Shown here: positions 15,160 to 24,637 of the stretch, piece by piece
How positions within the stretch are numbered: position 1 is the stretch's first letter
Layout of the letters: every line of letters starts with the position of its first letter
Assembly (NCBI GenBank): GCA_017427265.1
Contig: JAFRTG010000036.1
Location: 1-64,000, forward strand
Length of the DNA: 64,000 nucleotides
Direction: 5' to 3'
Source of the DNA: Oscillospiraceae bacterium
GTDB lineage: Bacteria > Bacillota > Clostridia > Oscillospirales > Ruminococcaceae
Translations under genes and position numbers: made by a program
The notes under the pieces: model-generated
Seen by the model: only the letters and a program-made list of their open reading frames with translations
What the model was told of the DNA's origin: nothing
Databases searched by the model: none

Positions 15160-15406
15160 AGTGCCCCATCCTTTTCTGCGGGGAATGATTGTCCCGCGGT
15201 TTGTTCAAAGATCATGCTGTTTTCATACAAAAATATTCAGTGAGTGCAGTGCATGGTGCGGCAGGACCGTTTCGGTGCATCACGAAACGTGCAGGTTTTC
15301 GCAATGCACCGGCCCCGCACGGTCCGCCGGTATCGGCCGGGGTTCTGCATTCCCGGTGAATCAGGGAGATTCATGTAACCGGCGCGCTGTATCATGAAAG
15401 GAAAAA
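15160..15406 (-). other. Structured non-coding region downstream of a dockerin gene
   Basis: On the minus strand several stems follow one another: GAATC-TCCCT-GATTC, GTGCA...TGCAC and CGTTTCG-TGATGCAC-CGAAACG (7 bp, perfect). There is also a possible long pair of GGACCGTGCGG with CCGCACCATG, and CGGG...CCCG near 15185. It may be the 3' leader of the dockerin message or a separate RNA. Confidence 0.35.
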
Positions 15407-16363
15407 TCACTTAACAATGACAACGCCGTCAAGCTCGGTGAAGGCGATGCTCTGAATGTTGGTATCCGGCTTCGAGGATACAAATTCGGAAACGCGGCTG
15501 CTGTAATACGTCTCCAGCGGTACCGTATCGCCGAATTCGAGATCGTCCGGCAGCATCGAATCCATCTGAATCGGATAGACCGTTCCGGCTTCCGCGTCAT
15601 CAGGGATGCGGTAGGAGATCGTTCCGGCAAGCGAGCCGTTCTCGAATGTCCGGTCAAGGCCGTCATTGGATGCCCATACAATGCAGCTGCAGGTATAGGA
15701 CTTATCGCTCATGGCCGGATTGAACGCCAAGTCATTGGAATTAAGCGGCGATGAAAAATCGGTAACTGTCAGATCGCCTGCGTTGATATCGAGCATGAAG
15801 CCTGCAAGGCCGTCCGCACAGGAGATGTAAACGGGAACCTCGACGGTTTCGCCGGGACGTCCCTCCGCACAGCCGATTTCGACATAAAGACCGGACAGTG
15901 CAAACGGACGGTAAACCGCACCGGAGACAGTGTCAACAGTCAGATAGCTGCCGTCCGGAAGCTCTATGGGTGTGCCGATGTATTCAGCAGTCAGTCCGCC
16001 CTTGACGGAGTTGACCTTCCGGAGATCTGCCCAGAGCGGCTGCTCACCGATCATGGTGTAGGTGTAGTACCGGAGAATATTTGAGGCATCGGAAAGGTCG
16101 ATTTTGCCGTTCATATTGATATCGCCGGCGAAATTTTCAGCGTTGACCGTGCTGTCCTGAAGGCCGATAAAGTCATTGACATAGGCGGTGAGTGCACGGC
16201 GGGAATCTCTGAGATCAACCTTGCCGTCTGCATTCAGATCGCCCATGCGGCAGAATGCCGGGAGATCTGCTGCGGATGCGGACAGTGCCGATCCGAAGCA
16301 CAGCGCCGTACAGGCAGCACTGAGCAGACTGATTGTTTTGATTGGGAGTTTCTTTTTCTTCAA
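15407..16363 (-). CDS. Secreted protein with N-terminal dockerin and C-terminal cohesin-like domain (paralogue)
   Basis: A 318-residue exported paralogue of the protein at 13903-14790. A TTG start at 16363 was chosen because GGAGG lies eight bases upstream and it opens directly into Lys-Lys-Lys-Lys and a signal peptide ending at Ser-Ala-Ser-Ala-Ala. The dockerin has loops GDLNADGKVDLRDSR and GDINMNGKIDLSDAS. The C-terminal half is cohesin-like (VEIGCAEGRPGETVEVPVYI, GTISYRIPDDAEAGTVYPI, LDGVVIVK). It is transcribed away from the sigma factor gene at 16805. A role as surface adaptor is inferred from domain order. Confidence 0.83.
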   Translation of the reverse strand: MKKKKLPIKTISLLSAACTALCFGSALSASAADLPAFCRMGDLNADGKVDLRDSRRALTAYVNDFIGLQDSTVNAENFAGDINMNGKIDLSDASNILRYYTYTMIGEQPLWADLRKVNSVKGGLTAEYIGTPIELPDGSYLTVDTVSGAVYRPFALSGLYVEIGCAEGRPGETVEVPVYISCADGLAGFMLDINAGDLTVTDFSSPLNSNDLAFNPAMSDKSYTCSCIVWASNDGLDRTFENGSLAGTISYRIPDDAEAGTVYPIQMDSMLPDDLEFGDTVPLETYYSSRVSEFVSSKPDTNIQSIAFTELDGVVIVK

Positions 16364-16486
16364 AGAGACCGTCCTCCTTCTTTCATGTAGTTTGATATAG
16401 AATGTCTGACCGGGTTCCGGAAAGAGTCCGCAGAATCCTTTGCCGCAGCTGCAGCTTGTTCGTGGGGAGAACGGGAAACAGCCGGC

Positions 16487-16515
16487 TTGCATTTCCCGCC
16501 GCAATATGATATAAT
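16487..16515 (+). promoter_or_regulatory. Sigma-A promoter upstream of the sigma factor gene
   Basis: TTGCAT (16487-16492), 17 bases, TATAAT (16510-16515). It would give a leader of about 285 bases before the sigma factor start at 16805. The rest of 16364-16804 has no recognisable gene. Confidence 0.65.
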
Positions 16516-16804
16516 GCCGTTTGAGAAATGTATGCAGGATTGAGATTGCGGACATTTCCGGAACAGGATGCATGCGGTGCGGGAAGTATGACGGCTCTCC
16601 TGCGCCGCTGTTATGTAAACACCTGAACAGGGGCAAATGTTTCATTCAATTTTGAAATTCGGCAGAATAGACAAATAACAAGACTGCTAATTGTGCATGA
16701 TGACGGTTATTTCCTCGGAGCGGGACATTTTGCAGCCGGAATTGTTATATATATCAGTGGGGAGATTCTGCGCGGTTTTCCGTGCGCAGGAGGGAAGTGG
16801 TAAC

Positions 16805-17296
16805 ATGCAGGACGCAGAACAGAATCAGTTATTTGATACATTATACAGGAAGAATGTCAATACCGTGTATAATGTCGCCATGTCGTTTATGAAAAATCCA
16901 TCGGAGGCGGAGGATATCACATCAGATGTCTTTGTGCAGCTGCTGGAATCCGGTATGCATTTTACGGATGAAGGTCATGCGCGGGCATGGCTGATTACCG
17001 TCACGAGGAACCGGTGTAAAAATCAGCTGAAGCACTGGTTCCGCCGCGGCAGAGCCGCAGAGGAGATTATGGAGCAGATTCCGGTCAGCGATTCGGACGG
17101 TGAACTGCGTGAGGTCATGCAGGCGCTCTATGCGCTGCCGGAACGCTACCGGCTGCCGCTGCTGCTGTTTGCAGTGGAGGGATATTCGGTGCACGAAACG
17201 GCGCAGATGCTCAAAATGAACGAAAGCACCGTCCGGACAAGGATTGCAAGGGCAAGAGAAATGATTCGCAGAGAAACGGGGGTGGACGAAGCATGA
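16805..17296 (+). CDS. ECF-type RNA polymerase sigma factor
   Basis: A 163-residue sigma-70 family protein of ECF size. Region 2 (residues ~10-75) has NTVYNVAMSFMKNPSEAEDITSDVFVQLL and region 2.4 WLITVTRNRCKNQLKHW. Region 4 (~105-160) has LPERYRLPLLLFAVEGYSVHETAQML and NESTVRTRIARARE. The start at 16805 follows GGAGG and fits region 2. It overlaps the next gene by four bases (ATGA), the standard layout for a sigma factor and its anti-sigma partner. Target promoters are unknown. Confidence 0.9.
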   Translation: MQDAEQNQLFDTLYRKNVNTVYNVAMSFMKNPSEAEDITSDVFVQLLESGMHFTDEGHARAWLITVTRNRCKNQLKHWFRRGRAAEEIMEQIPVSDSDGELREVMQALYALPERYRLPLLLFAVEGYSVHETAQMLKMNESTVRTRIARAREMIRRETGVDEA

Positions 17297-18429
17297 AGCG
17301 GAAAGATTTTGATGAAAAGGCACCGCGCATTTATCAGGAACTCGGCGGGCAGCTTCGGCTGCCGGAGGAACGGATTTCTGCGATTGAGGAGCAGATCCGG
17401 AAGAAGGCTGCGCAAAGACAGGAAGCATCTGCTGCAGTACCGGCCGCTGAGCTGCGTGACAGCAAGCGTCCGGGCACAGTCGGCTGGCTTGTCTACCGTG
17501 CGGCCCCGCTGATTGCCTGCATGATTCTGGCGGTGGTCGGCATTCTGGTGTTCCGCTCCGGCCTGCTGAAGCCTGCGGATACCGAAAGCTCTGAGGAGCC
17601 TGATTCTGAGATTGTCATTGTGGAGGAGACCTCTGCAACGATGACAACGCTGACAGAAACACCGGTGACCGGAACGACCGTCTCCGCAGCGACGCGCAAG
17701 CCGCGGACAACCGCATCCGGAAGGGAAAAGGAAACGACAGCATCGGCCACGGCGGCAACAACGGCTCCGGCTTCTTCCGCCGCAGCGGTGACAACAATGC
17801 AAACCGAAGCAACAACGGCGGAACGCACAACCGAAACGACACAGACAACAGCACGTACAACAACAGCGCGCACAACGCAGACAACGACTGTTACGACAAC
17901 GGTCACAACAACGGTCACGACAACGACAACTGTGACGACGACAGAGAAGGCTGAGCTGCATGCGCCGTTCATCAGAATTGAGTCGCAGAATGTCCGGGCA
18001 GGCAGTACTGTCACGGTCAGAGGCGTTTTTACACAGGATGTTCCTGTTATCGGTATTCAGGCTGCTCTTTGCTGCGTCCGGGAAGATACCGGAGAAACGC
18101 TTCCGGTTCGGTCAGTTGAGCTGCCGATGAATGATATTCTGCATAAACAGGAAAGGTCGGAGGCACTCTATTCGATTTTGACGGAAGAGAACGAGTTTAT
18201 CATTATTCAGGCAGATGCGGATGAAACGATGTTCCCGGCAGGAACAGTTGCATTTGAAGCAGAGTTTGAGATTCCTGATGTTCCGGCAGGTACAGTGTTT
18301 TGCGTGCAGCCGTCGGAAGGGTTTGATACCTTAAAGCCAAAGATTCTCATTCTGAATGAGGATAATCTGGATAGTAATGAAGATATGAGAAATCGTTTTT
18401 CGTTCGGCAAACTGACCGTTGTGGAATAA
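17293..18429 (+). CDS. Membrane anti-sigma-like protein with Thr-rich stalk and possible cohesin-like domain
   Basis: A 378-residue single-pass membrane protein. The N-terminal ~70 residues are cytosolic and charged, followed by one span (APLIACMILAVVGILVF). About 130 residues of Thr/Ala/Ser-rich stalk come next. The C-terminal ~150 residues form a beta-rich domain starting VRAGSTVTVRGVF and including GTVAFEAEFEIPDVPAGTVF. This last pattern echoes the cohesin-like domains of the two dockerin proteins next door, though weakly. Coupling with the sigma gene suggests an anti-sigma function; no zinc HxxxCxxC motif is present. Sensing of surface state is inference. Confidence 0.75.
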   Translation: MKRKDFDEKAPRIYQELGGQLRLPEERISAIEEQIRKKAAQRQEASAAVPAAELRDSKRPGTVGWLVYRAAPLIACMILAVVGILVFRSGLLKPADTESSEEPDSEIVIVEETSATMTTLTETPVTGTTVSAATRKPRTTASGREKETTASATAATTAPASSAAAVTTMQTEATTAERTTETTQTTARTTTARTTQTTTVTTTVTTTVTTTTTVTTTEKAELHAPFIRIESQNVRAGSTVTVRGVFTQDVPVIGIQAALCCVREDTGETLPVRSVELPMNDILHKQERSEALYSILTEENEFIIIQADADETMFPAGTVAFEAEFEIPDVPAGTVFCVQPSEGFDTLKPKILILNEDNLDSNEDMRNRFSFGKLTVVE

Positions 18430-18497
18430 TCCTTCTGCTGTCTGTGCGCTCCGGCTGAATCAGAATGTTAATTCGTATAAAAATATGAAAAAAGCTC

Positions 18498-18526
18498 TTG
18501 ACTTTCGGCTGAAAGTATAGTATACT
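18498..18526 (+). promoter_or_regulatory. Sigma-A promoter for rny
   Basis: TTGACT (18498-18503), 17 bases, TATACT (18521-18526). The -10 lies in the palindrome ATAGTATACTAT. The resulting leader to rny is about 280 bases and holds no other gene. Confidence 0.75.
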
Positions 18527-18813
18527 ATGTTTGTGTATTATGCATTGCACCGGAAGGACAGGGCTTTTTTCAGCTTCTGCGGCTTCCGATGGTGTTTTGC
18601 GGCAGATGCCGCTGTTGATTTTTTATCGCCCCGTATACCGTGTCAGGACGGTGCGGCCGGCCATTGATACCGGAAGACTCCCGCCGGATACAGAAATATG
18701 TGCAGAGGAGCTTCCCCACTCTCAAAACTGAATCATCAAACGGCGTGTTTCCTGCCGCAGAATCAAATGATAAATACCATACCATTTGACTATGTTAGGA
18801 GGAAATCACAGGT

Positions 18814-20499
18814 ATGACACTGAGTACCCTCATGCTGGCTGCCTCCATGAGTCCCGTTGCTTTTGTGCTGCTGTTTGTCGGTCTTGTGATCGGTGCCGCT
18901 GCCGGTGTGTATATCGGCTCCCGGCGTGCCAAGCAGGATGTCGATTCCCAGGTCGAAAAGGCCGAAGCACGCGGTGTTGCGAAGGGCATCGAGCAGCGGA
19001 AGCGGGATGCGGAAGCTGCAATCGGCAGTGCGGAAAAGGAAGCAGAACGGATTCGCAGTTCCGCCGCGAAGGAAGCGGAGGACCGTAAAAAGGCGGCGCT
19101 CGTGGAAGCCAAGGACGAGATCTTCAAGCTGCGTACCGATGCAGAAAAGGAGATTAAGGACCGCAGAGCGGATATGAGCCGTCAGGAGCGCAGAATCCAG
19201 CAAAAGGAAGAAAATCTCGACAAGAAAACAGAACATTTTGAACGCCGCGAGGAGCAGCTGCAGGCAAAGCTCCATCAGGCGGACGAACGCCTTGCTGAGG
19301 CAGAGCAGATCAAGAAAACCGGCTCGGAGGAGATCGAACGGCTCAAGAGAAGCGAAATCGACCTTCTTGAGCGCATTTCCGAGTTCTCCAAGGAGCAGGC
19401 AAAGGATTATCTGCTCAAGCAGCTCGATCAGGATCTCGTACATGAAAAGGCAGTGAAGATTTCTGCATACGATCAGCAGATCAGAACTGCGTGCGAGGAC
19501 ATCGCAAGAAGCCACATTTCCATGGCAATCGCAAAATGTGCCGCGGAGCAGGTCTCCGAGGTTGCAGTCTCCGTCGTTCCGCTGCCGAACGATGAGATGA
19601 AGGGCCGCATCATCGGCCGTGAGGGCAGAAATATCCGCTCGATCGAATCGCTGACCGGTGTTGATCTCATCATTGACGATACGCCGGAGGCCATTACGCT
19701 TTCGTGCTTTGACCCGGTTCGCCGCGAGGTCGCAAGAATCGCCCTCGAAAAGCTGATCGTGGACGGCAGAATCCATCCCGCCAGCATCGAGGAAAAGGTC
19801 GATAAGGCACGCAGAGAGGTCGAAAAGCGCATTAAGCAGGAGGGCGAACGCGCCGTTCTGGAAACCAATGTGCACGGCCTGAATCCGGAGCTCATCCGTC
19901 TGCTCGGCAGACTGACGTTCCGTACCAGCTATCGTCAGAATGTGCTGAACCACAGCATCGAGGTCGCAACGCTGTCCGGCATCCTCGCTTCGGAGCTCGG
20001 ACTTGATGCAAACATGGCAAGACGCGCAGGTCTGCTCCACGATATCGGCAAGGCGCTGACCGCCGAGATCGAAGGCTCGCACGTTGCCATCGGCGTGGAT
20101 GTCTGCCGCAAGTACAAGGAACCGGCAGAGGTCATTCATGCTGTTGAGGCGCACCACAATGATGTGGAGCCGCGTACCGCAATCGCATGTATCGTGCAGG
20201 CTGCGGACGCGATTTCTGCTGCAAGACCCGGTGCGCGCAGCGAAAATCTGGAAAGCTATATCAAGCGTCTGCAGAAGCTCGAGGAAATCTGCATGTCCTA
20301 TGAAGGCGTGGAGAAGTGCTATGCAATGCAGGCAGGCCGTGAGGTTCGCATTATGGTCAAGCCGGAGGTCATCGACGATGAGCGCATGGTTCTCGTTGCA
20401 AGAGAAATTGCGCAGCAGATCGAAAATGACATGGAATATCCGGGTCAGATCAAGGTCAACCTGATCCGCGAGAGCCGCGCGGTTGATGTCGCAAAGTAA
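18814..20499 (+). CDS. rny: Ribonuclease Y
   Basis: A 561-residue membrane-anchored endoribonuclease that starts mRNA decay. It has one N-terminal span ([20 protein letters not shown]), a long Glu/Lys/Arg coiled coil (about residues 40-200), a KH domain with [15 protein letters not shown] near 265 and an HD domain with LLHDIGKA near 410. Length and order match the family. AGGAGG lies 12 bases before the chosen ATG; a second in-frame ATG at 18832 would also keep the span. Confidence 0.96.
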   Translation: MTLSTLMLAASMSPVAFVLLFVGLVIGAAAGVYIGSRRAKQDVDSQVEKAEARGVAKGIEQRKRDAEAAIGSAEKEAERIRSSAAKEAEDRKKAALVEAKDEIFKLRTDAEKEIKDRRADMSRQERRIQQKEENLDKKTEHFERREEQLQAKLHQADERLAEAEQIKKTGSEEIERLKRSEIDLLERISEFSKEQAKDYLLKQLDQDLVHEKAVKISAYDQQIRTACEDIARSHISMAIAKCAAEQVSEVAVSVVPLPNDEMKGRIIGREGRNIRSIESLTGVDLIIDDTPEAITLSCFDPVRREVARIALEKLIVDGRIHPASIEEKVDKARREVEKRIKQEGERAVLETNVHGLNPELIRLLGRLTFRTSYRQNVLNHSIEVATLSGILASELGLDANMARRAGLLHDIGKALTAEIEGSHVAIGVDVCRKYKEPAEVIHAVEAHHNDVEPRTAIACIVQAADAISAARPGARSENLESYIKRLQKLEEICMSYEGVEKCYAMQAGREVRIMVKPEVIDDERMVLVAREIAQQIENDMEYPGQIKVNLIRESRAVDVAK

Positions 20500-20509
20500 T
20501 AAAACTTCA

Positions 20510-20541
20510 TGCGCATGATTCCGATCCGGATCATGCGCATT
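20510..20541. repeat. Inverted repeat between rny and the next gene
   Basis: ATGCGCATGAT / ATCATGCGCAT is a perfect 11-bp inverted repeat round TCCGATCCGG. No T run follows, so it is more likely an mRNA-stabilising or processing hairpin than a terminator. Confidence 0.6.
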
Positions 20542-20559
20542 GCTGTAAAGAGGGATCGT

Positions 20560-22254
20560 ATGGCTAAAACATTATTCGGTACATCCGACAAATCCAATTT
20601 TATCCTGAACATGGATCTCGATAAGTTCCGTGCAGGCTGCGGCAAGCTGGCACTGATTCTGTTCTGGACAACCGGCATTTCGCAGCTGCTCAACCATATG
20701 CTTGCGCCATCGGAATCGACGCTTGCACAGCTGCTGGAAAACGGCGGCTTCGGCGGTGTGGTGGTGTTTTTTCTGCTGCTGCTGCGCAGAATGTCGCTGG
20801 CCTTTTCAACGGTCGGTGTTTTTGCGCTGATTGCGACAACGATCGGCCTGATCCGCAAGCAGTTTTCCAAGGGGACGGCCGTGCCGTATCTGCTGCTGCT
20901 TGCAAGCCTGATCTGGGCAATGATCTCGCGCTTCCATTCCTATGATCTGAAAGTCTCGCTGCTCGGCTATTCGGGACACGAGGAAGGCTGGTTCGCACTG
21001 CTGATGTACGCCGGTATCTTCTTCCTCGGCACGATGCTGCGGAAAAAGAGCGATCTCGAACGCTTTGCACGCGGATTGCTGACATTCGGCATAGTGCAGG
21101 GCGTGATCGGGTTCCTGCAGGCGATTCCGGTTATTGATTTCCTGGACGAAAACAAGGGACTGAACCCCTACCGCAATATTGAACCGCTGCTGTTCTGGAA
21201 TGTCCGCATTCCGACCGGCATGGCGGAAACACCGATTACCTATGCGATGCTGATGGCGATGCTCGGTGCTGCTGCAGTACCGGCTGCGCTGCTTGCGGAG
21301 GAGAAGAAAACGCGCAGACTCGCGTATATCTGCATGTTCCTTTCCGTGCTGACGGCACTGAAAACGCAGACTGTTGCAGGCCTGATTGCAGGCTTCGGGA
21401 TTCTGCTGCTTGCAGTCATCCTGTTCATCCGGAAGCGGAAGCAGGCGACCGGCAAGGCAGTCCTGATTCCGGGGCTTGCAGGTGCAGCGGCGGTTCTGGC
21501 CGTACTGTGGGTTTATCTGACACCGACGGTCAATCAGGCGTATTTCCACCCGCTGAAGAATGCGGCAACTGTTCCGCAGGAAGGCATGACATTTGTCGCC
21601 CGCGAGAACAATGTCAAGGAGGCGCTGCTTCCGAACGGCTTCACCATGCAGTATTCCAAGGACGGCAACAGCTATCCGGCACTGTATGACGGCGGACTGG
21701 TCTGGGATAACGGCTACTACCGCGTTTCAATGTCCGGTGCTTATTCGCCCAGTACAGAGCATGATTTCGAGATTTACGATGCGTGTTCCGTGCTGCGCTA
21801 TTGCTGGCAGCAGGGCGTCCGTGCAGTCAAAATCGACCCGCTGCTCGGTGTCGGTCCGGATAACTTCGTGTATACGCAGCTGAAAACGAGCATGGATGTG
21901 ATGTCGAACCCGAACTCCGTGGACAATCCGTATAACGATTATCTCTATATTGCTGCAACCCGCGGCATTCCTTCGCTTTTGATGTATCTTGCGCTGCTCG
22001 TGATCTGCTTTGTGCTGGCATGGAAGCGCAGAGGCGCTGTCAAGAGCTGGGTGCGGATGTCGGCAGGCGGTGCAGTTGTGCTCTATGCAGCTGCCGGAAT
22101 CGTCGGTATGTCTGTGCTGACGGTTGCACCGGTGTTCTGGATGCTGCTCGGTATTCTGGCGGCTGATCCGCTTGCGGAGAAGGAAAAAGCCGAAACACAG
22201 GAAACGAACGCGAAATCCGACAAGAAAACAAAAAAATCTCAAAAGGCAAAATAA
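20560..22254 (+). CDS. O-antigen-ligase-like (Wzy/WaaL superfamily) membrane protein
   Basis: A 564-residue polytopic membrane protein with about 10-12 spans and one large outer loop (about residues 320-420). The loop and following region hold GVGPDNFVYTQL and NPYNDYLYIAATRGIPSLLMYLALL, the signature of the O-antigen ligase/polymerase family. The last ~30 residues are a highly charged cytosolic tail. In Gram-positives such proteins polymerise or attach surface glycans; the substrate is unknown. The ATG at 20560 follows AGAGGG; an upstream in-frame ATG overlaps the inverted repeat and is less likely. Confidence 0.8.
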   Translation: MAKTLFGTSDKSNFILNMDLDKFRAGCGKLALILFWTTGISQLLNHMLAPSESTLAQLLENGGFGGVVVFFLLLLRRMSLAFSTVGVFALIATTIGLIRKQFSKGTAVPYLLLLASLIWAMISRFHSYDLKVSLLGYSGHEEGWFALLMYAGIFFLGTMLRKKSDLERFARGLLTFGIVQGVIGFLQAIPVIDFLDENKGLNPYRNIEPLLFWNVRIPTGMAETPITYAMLMAMLGAAAVPAALLAEEKKTRRLAYICMFLSVLTALKTQTVAGLIAGFGILLLAVILFIRKRKQATGKAVLIPGLAGAAAVLAVLWVYLTPTVNQAYFHPLKNAATVPQEGMTFVARENNVKEALLPNGFTMQYSKDGNSYPALYDGGLVWDNGYYRVSMSGAYSPSTEHDFEIYDACSVLRYCWQQGVRAVKIDPLLGVGPDNFVYTQLKTSMDVMSNPNSVDNPYNDYLYIAATRGIPSLLMYLALLVICFVLAWKRRGAVKSWVRMSAGGAVVLYAAAGIVGMSVLTVAPVFWMLLGILAADPLAEKEKAETQETNAKSDKKTKKSQKAK

Positions 22255-22257
22255 CAC

Positions 22258-22296
22258 CAACAGCAGCAGAGCAAACCGTTCTGCTGCTGTTTTTTA
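22258..22296 (+). terminator. Rho-independent terminator
   Basis: A 12-bp stem (AACAGCAGCAGA / TCTGCTGCTGTT) followed by TTTTTA. Confidence 0.9.
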
Positions 22297-22347
22297 TCCG
22301 ATTCACCAAAAAATGAGAAAATCTTCCGGAAATGTTGCACATACCTC

Positions 22348-22377
22348 TTGCAATCGGCGGTGCATTTATGGTATAAT
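22348..22377 (+). promoter_or_regulatory. Sigma-A promoter for ruvCA
   Basis: TTGCAA (22348-22353), 18 bases ending TATGG, TATAAT (22372-22377). Confidence 0.7.
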
Positions 22378-22406
22378 AGGATGGAGTAAGTATGGAGGTG
22401 ATCGGT

Positions 22407-22886
22407 TTGCGGATTCTCGGAATTGATCCGGGTTACGCAACAGTCGGATTCGGCGTTGTGGATTATCAGGGCATGAATTTCAAAACGGTCGAATACGGCG
22501 CAATCCTGACACCGGCCCATACGGATTTCGGCGGGCGGCTGCAGCAGATCTACGAGGATATGAACTATATCCTGACGCAGTATACGCCGCAGGCGCTTTC
22601 CGTTGAAAAGCTCTTTTTCAATACGAATAAGACGACCGGCATTCTGGTCGCGGAGGCGCGCGGCGTGATCCTGCTTGCCTGTGCTCAGCACGGGGTTCCG
22701 GTGTTTGAATATACGCCGCTGCAGGTGAAATCTGCGGTCGTCGGCTACGGCAAGGCGGAAAAGCAGCAGGTCATGGATATGACCCGCAGAATTCTGCATC
22801 TCAGTCAGATTCCGAAGCCGGATGACGCGGCCGACGCACTGGCACTGGCCATCTGTCACGGGCACTGTGCCAAGCCCGATTATTAA
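22407..22886 (+). CDS. ruvC: Holliday junction resolvase RuvC
   Basis: A 159-residue endonuclease that cuts Holliday junctions symmetrically. The acidic residues are in the usual places: Asp in RILGIDPGYA near residue 7, Glu in SVEKLFF near 67, and the DDAADALA pair near 140. The TTG at 22407 was chosen over the ATG at 22392 because GGAGGTGA lies between them at the right distance and the protein then begins with the family's RILGIDPG. It is followed by ruvA after 18 bases. Confidence 0.95.
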   Translation: MRILGIDPGYATVGFGVVDYQGMNFKTVEYGAILTPAHTDFGGRLQQIYEDMNYILTQYTPQALSVEKLFFNTNKTTGILVAEARGVILLACAQHGVPVFEYTPLQVKSAVVGYGKAEKQQVMDMTRRILHLSQIPKPDDAADALALAICHGHCAKPDY

Positions 22887-22904
22887 CAAAACGGAGGAAT
22901 ATCG

Positions 22905-23507
22905 GTGATAGATCATATTCGCGGCAAGATCTGCCACAAGGAACCGAATCTTGTTGTGATTGAATGCGGCGGCGTTGGCTATGCCTGCAGAACCAGTCTG
23001 CAGACCGCTGCGGCCGTCGGCGGCGTTGACGAGGATGCGATGCTCTACACGAGGCTCGCCGTCCGGGAGGATGAAATGGCTCTTTACGGCTTTTTCAGCA
23101 GGGGAGAGCGCAGCTGCTATGACCAGCTGACCGGTGTATCCGGCATCGGGCCGAAGGCGGCACTCGCAATTCTCTCTGATTTTACGCCGGATCGCTTTGC
23201 GCTCGCCGTTGCTTCGGGCGACTACAAACAGTTTACGCATACAAAGGGAATTGGTGCGAAAACCGCGCAGCGGATCGTACTGGAACTGAAGGATAAGGTG
23301 TCCAAGTCCGTGCAGGCGGAAGGTCTCCCTGCTGTACCTGCCGCTGCGGGAAGCGGCAGCACGGATGAGGCACTGTCGGCACTGCAGGTACTCGGATACT
23401 CGCAGGGAGAGGCCGCAGGGGTGCTGGCTTCGCTGGATCCGTCGCTTCCGTCATCGGAGCTGATCCGGCTGGCACTGCTGCAGCTCGGTAAAAATATGTT
23501 TGGCTGA
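22905..23507 (+). CDS. ruvA: Holliday junction branch migration protein RuvA
   Basis: A 200-residue protein that binds four-way junctions and loads the RuvB motor. Domain I (residues 1-62) begins with IDHIRGKI. Domain II has the helix-hairpin-helix pair LTGVSGIGPKAALAIL and TKGIGAKTAQRIVLELK. Domain III, which contacts RuvB, is the last 50 residues. It starts with GTG after GGAGG. ruvB is not next but about 4 kb downstream, after five other genes. Confidence 0.96.
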   Translation: MIDHIRGKICHKEPNLVVIECGGVGYACRTSLQTAAAVGGVDEDAMLYTRLAVREDEMALYGFFSRGERSCYDQLTGVSGIGPKAALAILSDFTPDRFALAVASGDYKQFTHTKGIGAKTAQRIVLELKDKVSKSVQAEGLPAVPAAAGSGSTDEALSALQVLGYSQGEAAGVLASLDPSLPSSELIRLALLQLGKNMFG

Positions 23508-23535
23508 TACGGCCGAATGGAGGTAACCAGAAAAC

Positions 23536-24582
23536 ATGAAACGCAAACTGATTTGCTGTGCAGCGCTGCTTCTGCTCTGCACACCGATTCTGGCCGGATG
23601 TGACGGAAAGAGCAGCGGCGGCGGCAGTACTTCGGATGCGCAGGTACAGTCCGGCACACAACAGCAGCAGGCAGCCGAATCCATCGGCAACAAAAAGGAT
23701 TATGATGCTGCATACAAAGCTGCTACGGCATTTTTCAAGTCCTGTGTCAAGGGTGACCGCGAAAAGGTGCTCGAACGCTCCAATCTGCAGAAGATGGGCG
23801 ATTTTACCATGCTCTCCGGCTACAATCCCTCTGAGGAGGACATGAAGGAGCAGATCGACGGGATGCTGGAGACGCTCTGCGCCGCTGACGGCTATGAGGT
23901 CTCAAACGGCAGCTGCAACGAGGCCGCACTGAAAACCTATCAGCAGTATCTGGCGGAAGCGAAGGAGCGCGTGGAGAAAAATCTGACCGTTGATGCCGAT
24001 GACGAGAAGCTCGCCAAAAAGGCACTGGAGGTCTTTGTGCCGGTCGATCTGATCTACACGTTTGAAACCAGACTGAAATACAACGGCTCCAACGCTGTCG
24101 ATACGATGTATGTTCTGCACACCGAGGACGGCTGGATCATGGATGTCGGAATGCTGCAGGCCATGGTCGATTACATGAGTCAGGCCAAGGTGAAGATGGT
24201 TGACAGGATGGCAAAGGAGATTTCCGATGCAATGACTGCTGCGGTGAAGGAAATGGGTGCCGATGCCAAAAAGCTGGACGGTGACTATTCGTTCGTAGCT
24301 GCGGACTTTGCAGGTGCTTCGGAAACGGCTTCTGATATTGCGGAGGTTTTCCGGTTCAAAGCAGCCTCTTTGGATGCTGACCTGAAGGAAATGGACGAGG
24401 TGCAGCTCCGGATGAAGAAGGGTGAACTCGAAGGCCTTGCCATCCGGAAGATTTACGGCTCCGGCCCGACCTACGGCACATGGCCGACGGCAATGATCGA
24501 AGATACAATGTATTATCTTGCCAATACCGGTGACGCGCTGAAATATGCGCTGGGCGAATACGACAGCCCTGCACCGTTCTGA
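23536..24582 (+). CDS. Lipoprotein of unknown function
   Basis: A 348-residue exported lipoprotein. The signal peptide ends in a lipobox (ILAGC), so it is anchored at Cys22 on the outer face. A Gly/Ser/Gln-rich linker of about 30 residues precedes an alpha-helical domain rich in Lys and Glu (YKAATAFFKSCVKGDREKVLE). The second half has TYGTWPTAMIEDTMYYL. I do not recognise the family. It follows ruvA by 28 bases with a GGAGG-like site and heads the block between ruvA and ruvB. Confidence 0.8.
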   Translation: MKRKLICCAALLLLCTPILAGCDGKSSGGGSTSDAQVQSGTQQQQAAESIGNKKDYDAAYKAATAFFKSCVKGDREKVLERSNLQKMGDFTMLSGYNPSEEDMKEQIDGMLETLCAADGYEVSNGSCNEAALKTYQQYLAEAKERVEKNLTVDADDEKLAKKALEVFVPVDLIYTFETRLKYNGSNAVDTMYVLHTEDGWIMDVGMLQAMVDYMSQAKVKMVDRMAKEISDAMTAAVKEMGADAKKLDGDYSFVAADFAGASETASDIAEVFRFKAASLDADLKEMDEVQLRMKKGELEGLAIRKIYGSGPTYGTWPTAMIEDTMYYLANTGDALKYALGEYDSPAPF

Positions 24583-24637
24583 TTTGTTCTGAACACGGCG
24601 CCATAGTGAATACAGAAAGAAAAAGGAGGATTGTTCC

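Noticed and set aside
17493-18014. Val-rich minus-strand frame
   Set aside because: It is the reverse complement of the Thr-rich stalk of the anti-sigma-like protein.
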